A stretch of DNA of 64,000 bases, taken from NCBI RefSeq assembly GCF_042684865.1, contig NZ_JBHUML010000002.1, forward strand, positions 992,001 to 1,056,000. Reading direction: 5' to 3'. The notes below the pieces were generated by a model. It worked only from the letters and a program-made list of their open reading frames with translations, did no database searches and was not told the origin of the DNA. The DNA comes from Salibacterium lacus (GTDB lineage: Bacteria > Bacillota > Bacilli > Bacillales > Marinococcaceae). The translations under genes and the position numbers were made by a program. Position 1 is the first letter of the stretch. Every line of letters starts with the position of its first letter. This document shows positions 24,937-33,821 of this stretch, piece after piece.

Positions 24937-25030
24937 ATTTGTGCATCCCCTTTTTATCGCTTTTAGCTGTTTGCATAATGCTATTTTTACCGGGAATGCA
25001 AAACTTTATGAGTTGTTTTTATAAAGAAAA

Positions 25031-25153
25031 GTGGAAGCACCCTGGAAAGCCGCGACAGGTTCTGGACCGGGTGCGCAGGGCAGCCTGCTGCCCGAAGTCA
25101 CACGGGAAGAAACCCCGAGCGGCTGGGTGCTGGAACTGGATCCAAAACGCTGA
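25031..25153 (+). other. Isolated 40-codon frame, possible gene remnant
   Basis: From a GTG with no ribosome binding site, this frame encodes PEVTREETPSGWVLELDPKR just before its stop. That composition looks like the C-terminus of a real protein and unlike random intergenic sequence. The local GC content is higher than in the flanks. It may be the tail of a gene lost from this place. It lies divergent to the ATP-grasp gene. Confidence 0.3.
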
Positions 25154-25175
25154 CATTCTATACTTTTCCATCTGA

Positions 25176-25210
25176 TAAAAAAAGTCCCGGACTGTAAAAA
25201 CAGCCCGGGA
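25176..25210 (-). terminator. Terminator after the 95-aa gene
   Basis: TCCCGG and CTGT pair with ACAG and CCGGGA around an AAAA loop. The minus strand continues into seven T. Confidence 0.85.
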
Positions 25211-25226
25211 TGCTTCTTTGCAGTTA

Positions 25227-25514
25227 TTATTTGTAGCCGTTCAATGTACTGGCACCGGTAAGGGTCACCACGTTTTCGGTACTGGCCGGGTCAAGGCCTT
25301 CCACCGCCACCATGCCGTCCATTGTGCCTTTTTCGGTTTCAAATATCAAATGTTCTTTACGGCTGTCCCGCAGTGCTTCCATAAAGAAGCGCTGGTTTTC
25401 CACTCCGTAAAGGACTGCTTCCCACTGCTCCGGATCATTATTTTTAACCGTCAATTCGGCGGTATCAAATACAACTCGTTCATCTTTTCCTAAAAATATT
25501 TTGTCAATCTTCAT
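25227..25514 (-). CDS. Hypothetical protein (95 aa)
   Basis: I do not recognise this family. The protein is soluble and predicted to be mostly beta-strand (RVVFDTAELTVKNN, AVLYGVENQRFFMEAL, HLIFETEKGTMDGMVAVEGL, ENVVTLTG), with no cysteine and no signal peptide. A GAAGGAGG site precedes the ATG and a strong terminator follows the stop, so it is a genuine single-gene unit. Confidence 0.75.
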   Translation of the reverse strand: MKIDKIFLGKDERVVFDTAELTVKNNDPEQWEAVLYGVENQRFFMEALRDSRKEHLIFETEKGTMDGMVAVEGLDPASTENVVTLTGASTLNGYK

Positions 25515-25726
25515 CGTAAGCCTCCTTCAATTGATTGCGTCCTTTTATGTGCGTTCCCCGCTGTCACAATTTTAAACATTAAATCTTAAATGTCAGACAT
25601 GCCCCGGCCCCTTGAATGAAGGTGCCCCCAATACGGCTGCATTTTCATGAATCGATTATATTCAAACGGACTTCATGCATGATTACAGAAGAAAACGGGA
25701 ACGGTCCGGGAAAAAGGAGGTAATAA

Positions 25727-26398
25727 ATGATGTCATCTTCTACGTATGTGTTCGATGTATACGGCACTTTATTCGATGTTCATTCCATCGCTGCAGCATG
25801 CCGGCAGGCTGCACCGGAAAAAGAAGAAACATTAAGCAGGATCTGGAGGGAAAAACAGATACAATACACCTTTCTGCGCCAGGCTATGGGTAAATACCGC
25901 TCCTTTGAACACGTAACCCGGGACGCGCTTCGCTATGCAGCGGCCGCAGCCGGTACCTCCCTGTCCGGTAACATGGAAACTGCGCTGCTGGAAGCCTACC
26001 AATCGCTTGAGCTGTTTCCCGAGAGCAGCCGCGTGCTGCAGACCCTGAAAAACAATGGCAGCACCGTTATCGTATTCAGCAATGGCACACGAAACATGCT
26101 GGAACCGCTGCTCCACCACGGCGGCATTCGTCCCTATATTGATTTTGTTCTCAGCGTGGATGATGTAAAACAGTATAAACCGTCCCCTGCCTCCTATCAG
26201 CTTATTCTTGATCATGTCCCCGTCCACCGGTCCGATATCACTTTTTTATCCAGTAACGGATGGGACATCAGCGGGGCAGAAGCATTCGGCTTTACTACCG
26301 TGTGGGTGAACCGCAGCGGCGCACCGGTTGAAGAGCTGCAGCTGCCGCCGGATGAGGAATGGAGTTCCCTGGAACCATTAGAAAAACCTTCTCCTTGA
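25727..26398 (+). CDS. HAD-superfamily hydrolase, haloacid dehalogenase type II
   Basis: The 223-aa protein has the type II haloacid dehalogenase layout: nucleophile Asp10 in FDVYGTLFDVHS, the SNG triplet in VFSNGTRNMLEPLL, the lysine of VKQYKPSPASYQ, and SSNGWDISGAEAFGFTTVWVNR near the C-terminus. L-2-haloacid dehalogenases hydrolyse haloacids to hydroxyacids. Many bacterial members of the family have other small-molecule substrates. AAAAAGGAGG precedes the start. It lies just upstream of the LexA box of the polymerase gene but has no such box itself. Confidence 0.87.
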   Translation: MMSSSTYVFDVYGTLFDVHSIAAACRQAAPEKEETLSRIWREKQIQYTFLRQAMGKYRSFEHVTRDALRYAAAAAGTSLSGNMETALLEAYQSLELFPESSRVLQTLKNNGSTVIVFSNGTRNMLEPLLHHGGIRPYIDFVLSVDDVKQYKPSPASYQLILDHVPVHRSDITFLSSNGWDISGAEAFGFTTVWVNRSGAPVEELQLPPDEEWSSLEPLEKPSP

Positions 26399-26402
26399 TA
26401 CA

Positions 26403-26414
26403 GAACATTAGTTC
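26403..26414. promoter_or_regulatory. LexA (SOS) box
   Basis: GAACATTAGTTC fits the Gram-positive LexA operator core GAACNNNNGTTC. It lies 43 bases before the start codon of the Y-family polymerase, where a bound repressor would block its transcription. This predicts DNA-damage induction. Confidence 0.75.
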
Positions 26415-26456
26415 CCTTATACTGAAATGTACAATACGTACGATGGAGCGGTGAAT

Positions 26457-27686
26457 ATGGAACGTACTGTTTTTCTTGTCGATATGCAGTCTTTTTACGC
26501 CGGCCTCGAAAAAGTTTTCCGGCCGGATCTGGAGGAGCATCCTGTCGTGGTCGCGGGGGATCCGGAGATTCGAAGCGGTGTGATTCTGGCCGCCTGTCCG
26601 GAAGCAAAAAAGTGGGGAGTACAGACAGCGGAGGCACTGTGGGAAGCGCAGAATAAATGCCCGCATCTTACCGTCATAAAGCCGCGCATGCAGGCTTATC
26701 TCGATGCCTCCATCGAAATTGCCGCTGTTTTCGAATCCATCAGCGACCAGGTGGAGCCGTACAGTGTCGATGAGATTTTTGTGGAAATGACCCACGTGCT
26801 CCCTCCGGGTGAAAGTCCGGGAGAAGCTGCCCGTCTGCTGAAACGCCGGGTGAAACGAATGCTCGGTGTAAATGCGCGGGTCGGCATCGGACCGACCAAG
26901 GTGCTCGCCAAAATGGCGTGCGACCACTTTGCCAAAAAAATGCCGGATGAGATATTCACCCTGTCCCCTGCCAATTTGCAGCAGCAGTTGTGGCCCCGCC
27001 CTGTCGGTGACTTATTCGGAGTCGGCAGGAAAATGGAGGCACACCTGCGCAGCATGGGCATCCGCACCATCGGACAGCTCGCTGCCTTTCCACTGGACCA
27101 GCTGAAAAAACGCTGGGGCATCAACGGCGAACTAATCTGGCATACCGCGTACGGACGGGATTCTTCACCGGTTACCACCGACACCCATGTCCATCATAAA
27201 GGAATCGGCCATCACATGACACTGGCGCGCGATTATTACAGATGGGATGAAATCCGTGTCGTCCTGCGTGAACTGAGCGAAGAAACAGCACGCCGGGTGC
27301 GGGCAGGCGGATACATAGGGTGCACGGTGTCAGCCGGAGCCGGCGGCCATGATTTTGATTTTCCCGCCGACTTTCACCGTCAGGAAAAACTGATGGATTA
27401 CACGAACGATGGAACGGTCATTTATGAGACGGTCTGCCGCTTATTCCATGAGCATTGGACCGGATTTCCCCTCCGCAGCGTCGGTATTACACTGGATCAG
27501 CTGATTCCCGATACATTCCGCCAGCTTTCCCTGTTTTCGACGCTTCAGGACAAAGAAAGCCTGAACCACACCATTGATCACTTAAAAGAACGCTTCGGCA
27601 GTGCCGCTGTCCTCCATGCCTCCTCCCTTACAGCGGCCGGGCAGGCTTTGCTGCGGGCGCAGAAAATCGGCGGACATTACAAATAA
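26457..27686 (+). CDS. Y-family DNA polymerase (DinB/YqjW-UvrX type)
   Basis: The 409-aa protein is an error-prone lesion-bypass polymerase. Metal-binding Asp9 lies in VFLVDMQSFYAGLE and the second acidic pair in YSVDEIFVEM. The fingers block is GVILAACPEAKKWGVQTAEAL, a helix-hairpin-helix (LFGVGRKMEAHLRSMGI) follows, and a little-finger domain completes it. It resembles PolY2/YqjW and phage UvrX more than PolIV. There is no obvious C-terminal beta-clamp motif beyond RQLSLF near residue 365, which may serve. The ATG at 26457 is preferred over an in-frame ATG upstream with no RBS. No phage genes surround it. Confidence 0.92.
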   Translation: MERTVFLVDMQSFYAGLEKVFRPDLEEHPVVVAGDPEIRSGVILAACPEAKKWGVQTAEALWEAQNKCPHLTVIKPRMQAYLDASIEIAAVFESISDQVEPYSVDEIFVEMTHVLPPGESPGEAARLLKRRVKRMLGVNARVGIGPTKVLAKMACDHFAKKMPDEIFTLSPANLQQQLWPRPVGDLFGVGRKMEAHLRSMGIRTIGQLAAFPLDQLKKRWGINGELIWHTAYGRDSSPVTTDTHVHHKGIGHHMTLARDYYRWDEIRVVLRELSEETARRVRAGGYIGCTVSAGAGGHDFDFPADFHRQEKLMDYTNDGTVIYETVCRLFHEHWTGFPLRSVGITLDQLIPDTFRQLSLFSTLQDKESLNHTIDHLKERFGSAAVLHASSLTAAGQALLRAQKIGGHYK

Positions 27687-27816
27687 AGAGTACTGCGAAA
27701 CGTCCCTCTCCGACATTTCTCCAACATTTCAAAGATAACGCCGTCCTTCCAACACTTCCCGCCGCATAAACCGGTTCCTTCTGCAGAGCCTAAGCTTAAT
27801 GAAAGGGGGAAGGCTC

Positions 27817-28182
27817 GTGAATCATGTCATAGCACTCGGCATCAAAGCCGTTCTTACATTCCTGATTCTGCTTGCTGTCCTGTTACCATTCGGTGGATAT
27901 CCGTTCTGGAATATAGCCGGACTGGCCCTCATTGTGACAGGTACTGCCTACATCATCGGGGATTTATTTATACTAAAAGCGACAAATAATACTGTCTCCA
28001 CCATAGCCGACATCGGATTGTGCACATTAGTGATTTGGTTCGCCGGACCGTTTATTCTGAAAGGGCCTGTTCCTTTTATTGCAGCGCTCATTTCCGGAGT
28101 TCTTATAGGAGCAGGAGAATGGCTTTTTCATAAATATGTTATCAATGCTGTTATTTCTAAAAATCCAAAAGTGTATTCTTGA
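27817..28182 (+). CDS. YndM-family (DUF2512) membrane protein
   Basis: The 121-aa protein has four hydrophobic segments (about residues 5-25, 31-50, 58-80 and 85-105) and matches the DUF2512/YndM family of small membrane proteins with unknown function. A GTG start at 27817 fits AAAGGGGGAAGG; the ATG 18 bases upstream lies on the binding site itself. Its stop overlaps the conventional first codon of the manganese catalase, so the two are translationally coupled. Confidence 0.82.
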   Translation: MNHVIALGIKAVLTFLILLAVLLPFGGYPFWNIAGLALIVTGTAYIIGDLFILKATNNTVSTIADIGLCTLVIWFAGPFILKGPVPFIAALISGVLIGAGEWLFHKYVINAVISKNPKVYS

Positions 28183-29069
28183 AAGGAGCGATTATCATTT
28201 TTTATCACAAAAAAGAACTTCAATATAATGCAAAACCCGATAAACCGGATCCTGTATATGCCAAAAAGCTCCAGGAAGTGCTGGGAGGACAGTTCGGAGA
28301 AATAACCGTAGCTATGCAGTACCTATTCCAGGGCTGGAACTGCCGGGGAAATGAAAAATACCGGGACATGCTGCTTGATATAGGGACCGAAGAAATTGCC
28401 CATGTCGAAATGCTGACGACCATGATTGCCCAGCTGTTGGATTCTGCACCGGTAGAAACTCAGGAAACTGCGGCCGAAGATCCTGTTTTGGAGGCAGTCA
28501 TGGGTGGCATGAACCCCCAGCATATCATTGTTTCGGGATTGGGAGCCCAGCCGGCCGACAGTGCTGGGTATCCGTGGAATTCAAGATACACGATTGCAAG
28601 CGGTAACCTGCTGGCTGATTTCCGTGCCAATTTAAACGCCGAATCCCAAGGCAGACTGCAGGTCGTTCGTTTGTATGAATCCACCACCGACCAAGGCGTG
28701 AGAGACATGCTGTCTTTTTTGATCGCCAGAGATACAATGCACCAAAATCAATGGATGGCTGCCATCGAAGACTTGGAGCAGCAGCAGTCCGTTGTTGTCC
28801 CTGCCACCTTTCCAAGAGAAAAGGAGAAACAGGAAGTGGCCTATTCGTTCATGAATTTTTCCGAAGGGACCGAAAGCCAAACCGGACGCTGGGCCGGCGG
28901 GACAAGCATGGATCAGCAAGGCACATTCGAATACGATGGAAACCCGCAGCCAATGGGACAAGTTCCTTATTTAAATCCTGCTCCCCCGTATGTTCATGAC
29001 ACTCCCCTTTCTCCAGAGCAGCATGTGAATGAAAAGAAATCGCCTGGAGAAAATAATACGGGACTGTAG
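28179..29069 (+). CDS. Manganese catalase
   Basis: This dimanganese catalase (up to 296 aa) degrades hydrogen peroxide. The four-helix bundle with metal ligands is visible: GGQFGEITVAMQYLFQGWN and GTEEIAHVEML supply Glu, Glu and His, and later ARDTMHQNQWMAAIEDLE supplies His and Glu. The conserved PWNSRYTIASGNLLADFRANLNAE is also present. The listed start is a TTG overlapping the previous stop. The AAAGGAGCG site and family N-termini (M-FYHKKELQY) instead indicate an ATT codon at 28197. Coupling to the YndM-like gene suggests a membrane or spore setting. Confidence 0.93.
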   Translation: MKGAIIIFYHKKELQYNAKPDKPDPVYAKKLQEVLGGQFGEITVAMQYLFQGWNCRGNEKYRDMLLDIGTEEIAHVEMLTTMIAQLLDSAPVETQETAAEDPVLEAVMGGMNPQHIIVSGLGAQPADSAGYPWNSRYTIASGNLLADFRANLNAESQGRLQVVRLYESTTDQGVRDMLSFLIARDTMHQNQWMAAIEDLEQQQSVVVPATFPREKEKQEVAYSFMNFSEGTESQTGRWAGGTSMDQQGTFEYDGNPQPMGQVPYLNPAPPYVHDTPLSPEQHVNEKKSPGENNTGL

Positions 29070-29089
29070 AACCAATAACAGGAGCTGCT

Positions 29090-29128
29090 CTGAAAAGATA
29101 AGTTTTCTTTATCTTTTCAGGCTTTTCC
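29090..29128 (+). terminator. Terminator after Mn catalase
   Basis: CTGAAAAGATAA pairs with TTATCTTTTCAG around a short loop, followed by a T-rich tail. Confidence 0.8.
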
Positions 29129-29202
29129 TATAGAGAAGGGAAAGAGTCTTCTACATTACTAAGGAAAAGACTGCATTTCAGAAGAAGGAGGATGGTTTTT
29201 CA

Positions 29203-30504
29203 TTGCAATCAAGAACAGACAAAGCAGAAGCTGATATTACCACCCATCTGAAAAATCCATATGACATTGTTCAGGGACTACTGGAAGATGCCACTACTGC
29301 ACTGGGGCTGAACGAAAATGTGTACCATTTACTGAAACAGCCGATGAGAATGCTTGAAGTTTCCATTCCTGTCCGTATGGATAGCGGACGAATCGAGAAT
29401 TTCACCGGATACCGCTCCCAGCATCTCGATATTCTCGGACCGACCAAGGGTGGCATCCGATTTCATCCTGATGTAAATGCGGACGAGGTCAAAGCGCTGT
29501 CTATCTGGATGTCTTTAAAGTCGGCTATTCTCAACCTGCCGTTTGGAGGGGGCAAAGGCGGCATCATCGTCGATCCGGATAAACTTTCCGAACGTGAACT
29601 GGAAACATTAAGCCGTACCTATATCGAGAAAATCACTCCTCTTATCGGTCCTCAAAAAGATATACCGGCACCTGACATAAATACGAGCCCGAGAGTAATG
29701 GGCTGGATGATTGATGAATACGACAAACTGCGCGGCCATAATATCCCAGGAATGCTTACAGGCAAACCCGTTATTATCGGCGGTTCGGCAGGAAGGCTGG
29801 CCGCAACAGGACGCGGGGTAGCGATTACTATTCAGGAAGCAGCCGCCTTCCTCGGCATGGAACTCGATGGGGCAACAGCAGCCCTGCAGGGATTTGGCAA
29901 TGTCGGCAGCATGGCGGCTGAGTTTTTACACCGTCTCGGGGTGAAAATCACCGGGATCACCAACGCCCACGGCGGCATCTATGACGAAAACGGACTCGAT
30001 ATTCCAGACATACAGGAATTCGTCAAAAAAGGCAATTTGGTTCACACGTATCCCAGTGCCGAGCCTTTAACAAACGAAGACGTATTCGGGCTTCCTGTCG
30101 ATATTTTTATACCGGCAGCCGTGGAAAATCAAATTACAAAAAATACAGCCCCTGCCATCCAGGCAAAAATAGTGGCAGAAGCTGCTAACGGACCAACCAC
30201 ACCAGAAGGCGACAAAATAATGGAGGAAAAAGACATTTTCGTCATTCCGGATATCCTGTGTAATGCCGGGGGTGTGACGGTTTCCTATTTCGAATGGGTT
30301 CAGAATGCAATGAATTATTACTGGAAAGAAGAAGAAGTCAATGCAAAGCTGACCGAAAAAATGAAAGAGGGATTTCAGAAGGTTCTCGACATACGCAGGA
30401 AGAAACAGGTTCGGATGCGCCAGGCCGCCTATACTGCCGGTATCCAACATATCACAAAGGCCTTCTATGCACGCGGATGGATTGAAGAACCATACGAGAC
30501 ATGA
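29203..30504 (+). CDS. gudB: Glutamate dehydrogenase (RocG/GudB type)
   Basis: The 433-aa enzyme interconverts glutamate with 2-oxoglutarate and ammonia using NAD. The substrate lysine lies in NLPFGGGKGGIIVDP, and other landmarks are GPTKGGIRFHP, PAPDINTSPRVMGWMIDEY and the NAD motif GFGNVGSMAAEFL. The C-terminus (VRMRQAAYTAGIQHITKAFYARGW) is typical of Bacillus enzymes. A TTG start follows AAGGAGGATGG at a slightly long distance. It converges on the aldehyde dehydrogenase at 30581, with a strong terminator between. Confidence 0.95.
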   Translation: MQSRTDKAEADITTHLKNPYDIVQGLLEDATTALGLNENVYHLLKQPMRMLEVSIPVRMDSGRIENFTGYRSQHLDILGPTKGGIRFHPDVNADEVKALSIWMSLKSAILNLPFGGGKGGIIVDPDKLSERELETLSRTYIEKITPLIGPQKDIPAPDINTSPRVMGWMIDEYDKLRGHNIPGMLTGKPVIIGGSAGRLAATGRGVAITIQEAAAFLGMELDGATAALQGFGNVGSMAAEFLHRLGVKITGITNAHGGIYDENGLDIPDIQEFVKKGNLVHTYPSAEPLTNEDVFGLPVDIFIPAAVENQITKNTAPAIQAKIVAEAANGPTTPEGDKIMEEKDIFVIPDILCNAGGVTVSYFEWVQNAMNYYWKEEEVNAKLTEKMKEGFQKVLDIRRKKQVRMRQAAYTAGIQHITKAFYARGWIEEPYET

Positions 30505-30507
30505 CAC

Positions 30508-30549
30508 CAAAAGACGGAGCCGGCGAAAAGTACCCGGCTCCGTCTTTTA
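30508..30549. terminator. Bidirectional terminator
   Basis: AAAGACGGAGCCGG pairs with CCGGCTCCGTCTTTT between the convergent glutamate dehydrogenase and aldehyde dehydrogenase genes. Confidence 0.9.
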
Positions 30550-30580
30550 GTATTATGCCATACCCGCTTTTTCTTTTCGT

Positions 30581-32017
30581 TTACTCTTCTTCCAAACGGA
30601 TACCGATAAATTTCAGCTCCGTCATGTCTTCGAGTGCATATTTTACTCCTTCTTTTCCGATACCGCTCTGCTTCACTCCTCCGTATGGATGGTTGTCCTG
30701 ACGGTAGGTTGAAATGTCATTGATCCAGACCCCGCCGGTTTCCAGTTGATCGGCTGTGCGGAAGGCGCGGTTGATATCTTTTGTAAACACACCGGCCTGC
30801 AGCCCGTAAATGGAATCGTTGGCCATTGCGACTGCTTCTGCCTCCGTTTCAAACGGAATGACCGATACAATCGGGGCAAATACTTCTTCGGCTGTGACTT
30901 TCATATTGGAGGTAACATTTGTCATAATCGTCGGCTTCAACATCGTTTTGTTCCGGCTTCCACCAGTCTGAACAATTGCTCCTTTGGCTGCTGCGTCTTC
31001 AATCCACTGATGAGCCCGCTTTGCTTCCTTCTCGTTTATCATCGGGCCGATATCGGTCGTTTCCTCTGCTGGATTCCCGACGTTTAAGCTCTCGGTCTCT
31101 TGTACATACCGATCCAGAAACATTTCGTATATCGTACGTTGGACGTAAATTCGCTGGGCGGAAATACAGACCTGTCCGGAAAAGGCAAACGCTCCTTTAA
31201 CAAGAGCCCCCACCACATGGTCCAGATCGGCATCTTCAAAAATAAGATTAGGGGAGTTGGATCCAAGTTCCAGTGTCACTTTCTTGAAACCCGCCTCTTG
31301 CTGGATTGAGCGCCCCACCGGCAGGCTTCCGGTGAACGTGATTTTCTGCACCCTGTCATCCCTGGTCAGCGGGACACCTGTCTCCTGCCCTGTGCCGATA
31401 ATCAAGTTCAGCACCCCATTTGGAAGTCCTGCCTCCTGCAGCAACTGTACCAGCTTATACGCAGACACCGGTGTTTTTTCTGCCGGCTTATAAATGATAG
31501 TATTTCCTGCCGCCAGAGCAGGAGCGATTTTATGCAGGGACAGATTTAATGGGAAATTAAACGGCGTAATGGCTCCGACTACGCCAATCGGCTCCCGCTT
31601 TACAAATCCTTTGCGGCCGGATCCCCCGACCGCTGCGTCCATTGGAAGCACTTCACCGGTGATGTGTTTCGTCATTTCCGACGCGAAGCGGAGTACCTGA
31701 ATGGACCGATCTATTTCTGCTCTGCTGTAGCGGATCGGTTTACCGGCTTCGAGCATGATCACTTCCGCAAATGATTCCGACCTTTCCTCCAGAAGATCAG
31801 CAGCCCGGCGGAGAATGTCAGCCCTTTCATGAGCGGGCATCTGCTTCATGACAGTATGGAACGTATCTTTGCTGTTCTGCACCGCTTCTTTTACATCCTG
31901 CTCGTCTGCAGGAAGCAGCTCGGCCACATATTCCTCATTGTATGGGTTTTTTACATACATTGCCGGCTGGTTGGATTTCGTTCTTTCTATGCCGTCAATG
32001 ATTGATCCAATCCTCAT
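30581..32017 (-). CDS. NAD(P)-dependent aldehyde dehydrogenase
   Basis: The 478-aa enzyme has the aldehyde dehydrogenase core: ITPFNFPLNLSLHKIAPALAAGN, the general-base Glu in VTLELGSNSPNLIF, the nucleophilic Cys in FAFSGQVCISAQR, and NHPYGGVKQSGIGKEGVKYA. It resembles the lactaldehyde and GapN-like branch that also holds succinic semialdehyde dehydrogenases. It follows the acetolactate-synthase-like gene by 14 bases, so the aldehyde released by that enzyme is the likely substrate. Confidence 0.9.
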   Translation of the reverse strand: MRIGSIIDGIERTKSNQPAMYVKNPYNEEYVAELLPADEQDVKEAVQNSKDTFHTVMKQMPAHERADILRRAADLLEERSESFAEVIMLEAGKPIRYSRAEIDRSIQVLRFASEMTKHITGEVLPMDAAVGGSGRKGFVKREPIGVVGAITPFNFPLNLSLHKIAPALAAGNTIIYKPAEKTPVSAYKLVQLLQEAGLPNGVLNLIIGTGQETGVPLTRDDRVQKITFTGSLPVGRSIQQEAGFKKVTLELGSNSPNLIFEDADLDHVVGALVKGAFAFSGQVCISAQRIYVQRTIYEMFLDRYVQETESLNVGNPAEETTDIGPMINEKEAKRAHQWIEDAAAKGAIVQTGGSRNKTMLKPTIMTNVTSNMKVTAEEVFAPIVSVIPFETEAEAVAMANDSIYGLQAGVFTKDINRAFRTADQLETGGVWINDISTYRQDNHPYGGVKQSGIGKEGVKYALEDMTELKFIGIRLEEE

Positions 32018-32031
32018 TCACCATGTCCTCC

Positions 32032-33663
32032 CTAACACAGGATATCTCCAAGTTTTTCAGTCAGTTTCATGTTCTCACCATAATCGACCGGACAATCAAT
32101 CAGGACCGGCTTCTGCAGGGAAACAGCTTCCTTTAGAGCGGGCTTCAGATCTCTTGGATGATTGATGCCGTATGCTTGTAATCCGTAAGCCCGTGCAAGT
32201 TCCATAAAATCCGGATTGCCAAAAGAAATATGGGATGTACGCTCAAAATGACGTCTCTGATGCCATTCAATTAAGCCGTAGCCGTTGTCTCTCCATAATA
32301 AAATGATGACCGGCAGATTCAAGCGCACAGCAGTTTCCAGTTCTGCTCCTGTCATCTGAAAACCGCCGTCTCCACAGACCGCAACAACCGTCCGGTCCGG
32401 GCGGACCATTTTAGCCGCGACAGCTCCCGGTACAGCAACCCCCATCGAAGCAAGACCATTCGAAATAAGGCATGTGTTGGGCCGGGAGGTATGATACATC
32501 CGGGCCATCCACATTTTGTGTGCTCCCACATCAGAAATAACAATGTCCTCTTCATTTAAAACATCCCGCAGATCAGCAATGATTTTCTGTGGTTTCACCG
32601 GGAACTCCTCACTCTCCTGAAACGAGGATAGCTCCTCGAGGGCCTGGGTACGGACATTTTTCACCCAGTCGATATCCCTTGTTCTGGAGGACAGAGACTG
32701 AGTAAGACCTGCCAGGTTCGTCCGGATACAGCCGGTCACCTGAACGGCTGCCGGATAGTACGCATCGACTTCTGCTTCCTTTCCGTCTACATGAAGAATG
32801 GGTGTCCGGCCGTCCGGATTCCAGTTTTTTGGCGGGAATTCCGCCATGTCAAAGCCGACGGTGATAATCAGGTCCGCTTCCCTGAAACCGCATGTGATAT
32901 AATCATTTCCGCTCAACCCGGCTGTGAGCAGATTTCTTTCGTGATCGCGCGGCAGCGCCCCTTTTCCCATGAATGTATGCACGACAGGGATGTCCTGCTT
33001 TTCAACTAATTCAATCAGTTCCTTTGCCGCACCGGCTCTGGCCACACCGTTACCTGCAAGAATTAAGGGGTGATTCGAACGCTGGATGATTTCGAGTGCT
33101 TCGTTTATATTCTTTTCTGAGGCTTTCCCTTCTGCATCCGATCGAACAGGGAGCGGAGAGCCGCCGGCTTCCATCCCGGCTACATCTTCGGGAAGATCAA
33201 TATGAACCGCTCCCGGCTTTTCCCCCGTGCTCTGCTCCACCGCTTTTTGAACAATCTCCGGAATGGTATCGGGTGATTTCACCTGTGTATTCCATTTGGT
33301 CACCGGTTTATACATCGAAACCAGATCATAATGCTGATGCGATATTTTGTGATGCCTGTCAAGGCCCGCCTGCCCCGTTATGGCAATCAGCGGACTGTTA
33401 TCCATGTTCGCATTGGCGACGCCGGTCATTAAGTTAGTGGCTCCGGGACCAAGCGTCGCCAGACACGCTGCCGGTTTCCCGGTCAAACGCCCGTAAGTTC
33501 CCGCCATAAAAGCAGCTCCGGTTTCGTGCCGGGTCACGATAAACTCAATCCGGGAATCCATCAGTGCATCCATTACATCAATATTCTCCTCCCCCGGTAC
33601 ACCAAACATATATTCAACTCCCTCGTTTTCGAGGCACGCAAGAAGCAGTTCCGCTGTTTTCAC
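32032..33663 (-). CDS. TPP-dependent acetolactate-synthase-like enzyme, possible 2-oxoglutarate decarboxylase
   Basis: The 543-aa protein has the three thiamine-diphosphate domains. GVPGEENIDVMDAL and the catalytic Glu in TRHETGAAFMAGTYGRLTG are N-terminal, and VCGDGGFQMTGAELETAVRLNLPVIILLWRDN holds the cofactor. It is annotated by similarity as acetolactate synthase. However, its N-terminus (KTAELLLACLENEGVEYMFG) is close to what I recall of the cyanobacterial enzyme shown to be a 2-oxoglutarate decarboxylase, which is also paired with an aldehyde dehydrogenase. No regulatory small subunit is adjacent. GTG at 33661-33663 fits AAAGGA. Confidence 0.82.
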   Translation of the reverse strand: MKTAELLLACLENEGVEYMFGVPGEENIDVMDALMDSRIEFIVTRHETGAAFMAGTYGRLTGKPAACLATLGPGATNLMTGVANANMDNSPLIAITGQAGLDRHHKISHQHYDLVSMYKPVTKWNTQVKSPDTIPEIVQKAVEQSTGEKPGAVHIDLPEDVAGMEAGGSPLPVRSDAEGKASEKNINEALEIIQRSNHPLILAGNGVARAGAAKELIELVEKQDIPVVHTFMGKGALPRDHERNLLTAGLSGNDYITCGFREADLIITVGFDMAEFPPKNWNPDGRTPILHVDGKEAEVDAYYPAAVQVTGCIRTNLAGLTQSLSSRTRDIDWVKNVRTQALEELSSFQESEEFPVKPQKIIADLRDVLNEEDIVISDVGAHKMWMARMYHTSRPNTCLISNGLASMGVAVPGAVAAKMVRPDRTVVAVCGDGGFQMTGAELETAVRLNLPVIILLWRDNGYGLIEWHQRRHFERTSHISFGNPDFMELARAYGLQAYGINHPRDLKPALKEAVSLQKPVLIDCPVDYGENMKLTEKLGDILC

Positions 33664-33821
33664 ATCGTCCATCCTTTCCAGTCCATATTATTATGGTAGT
33701 TTCTGCAGGAATACATATTTTAAACATCACGAAAGAGAGGAATGCAGCCATTTTGATGTTTTTTTCAGGAACGTTTCTAGTATAATGAGGATGATATTCC
33801 AACATGAACGGAGGGTACGTT

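Noticed and set aside
26457..27686. Prophage or integrative element carrying a UvrX-type polymerase
   Set aside because: No integrase, phage structural gene or attachment repeat is seen nearby, and the flanking genes are ordinary chromosomal ones.
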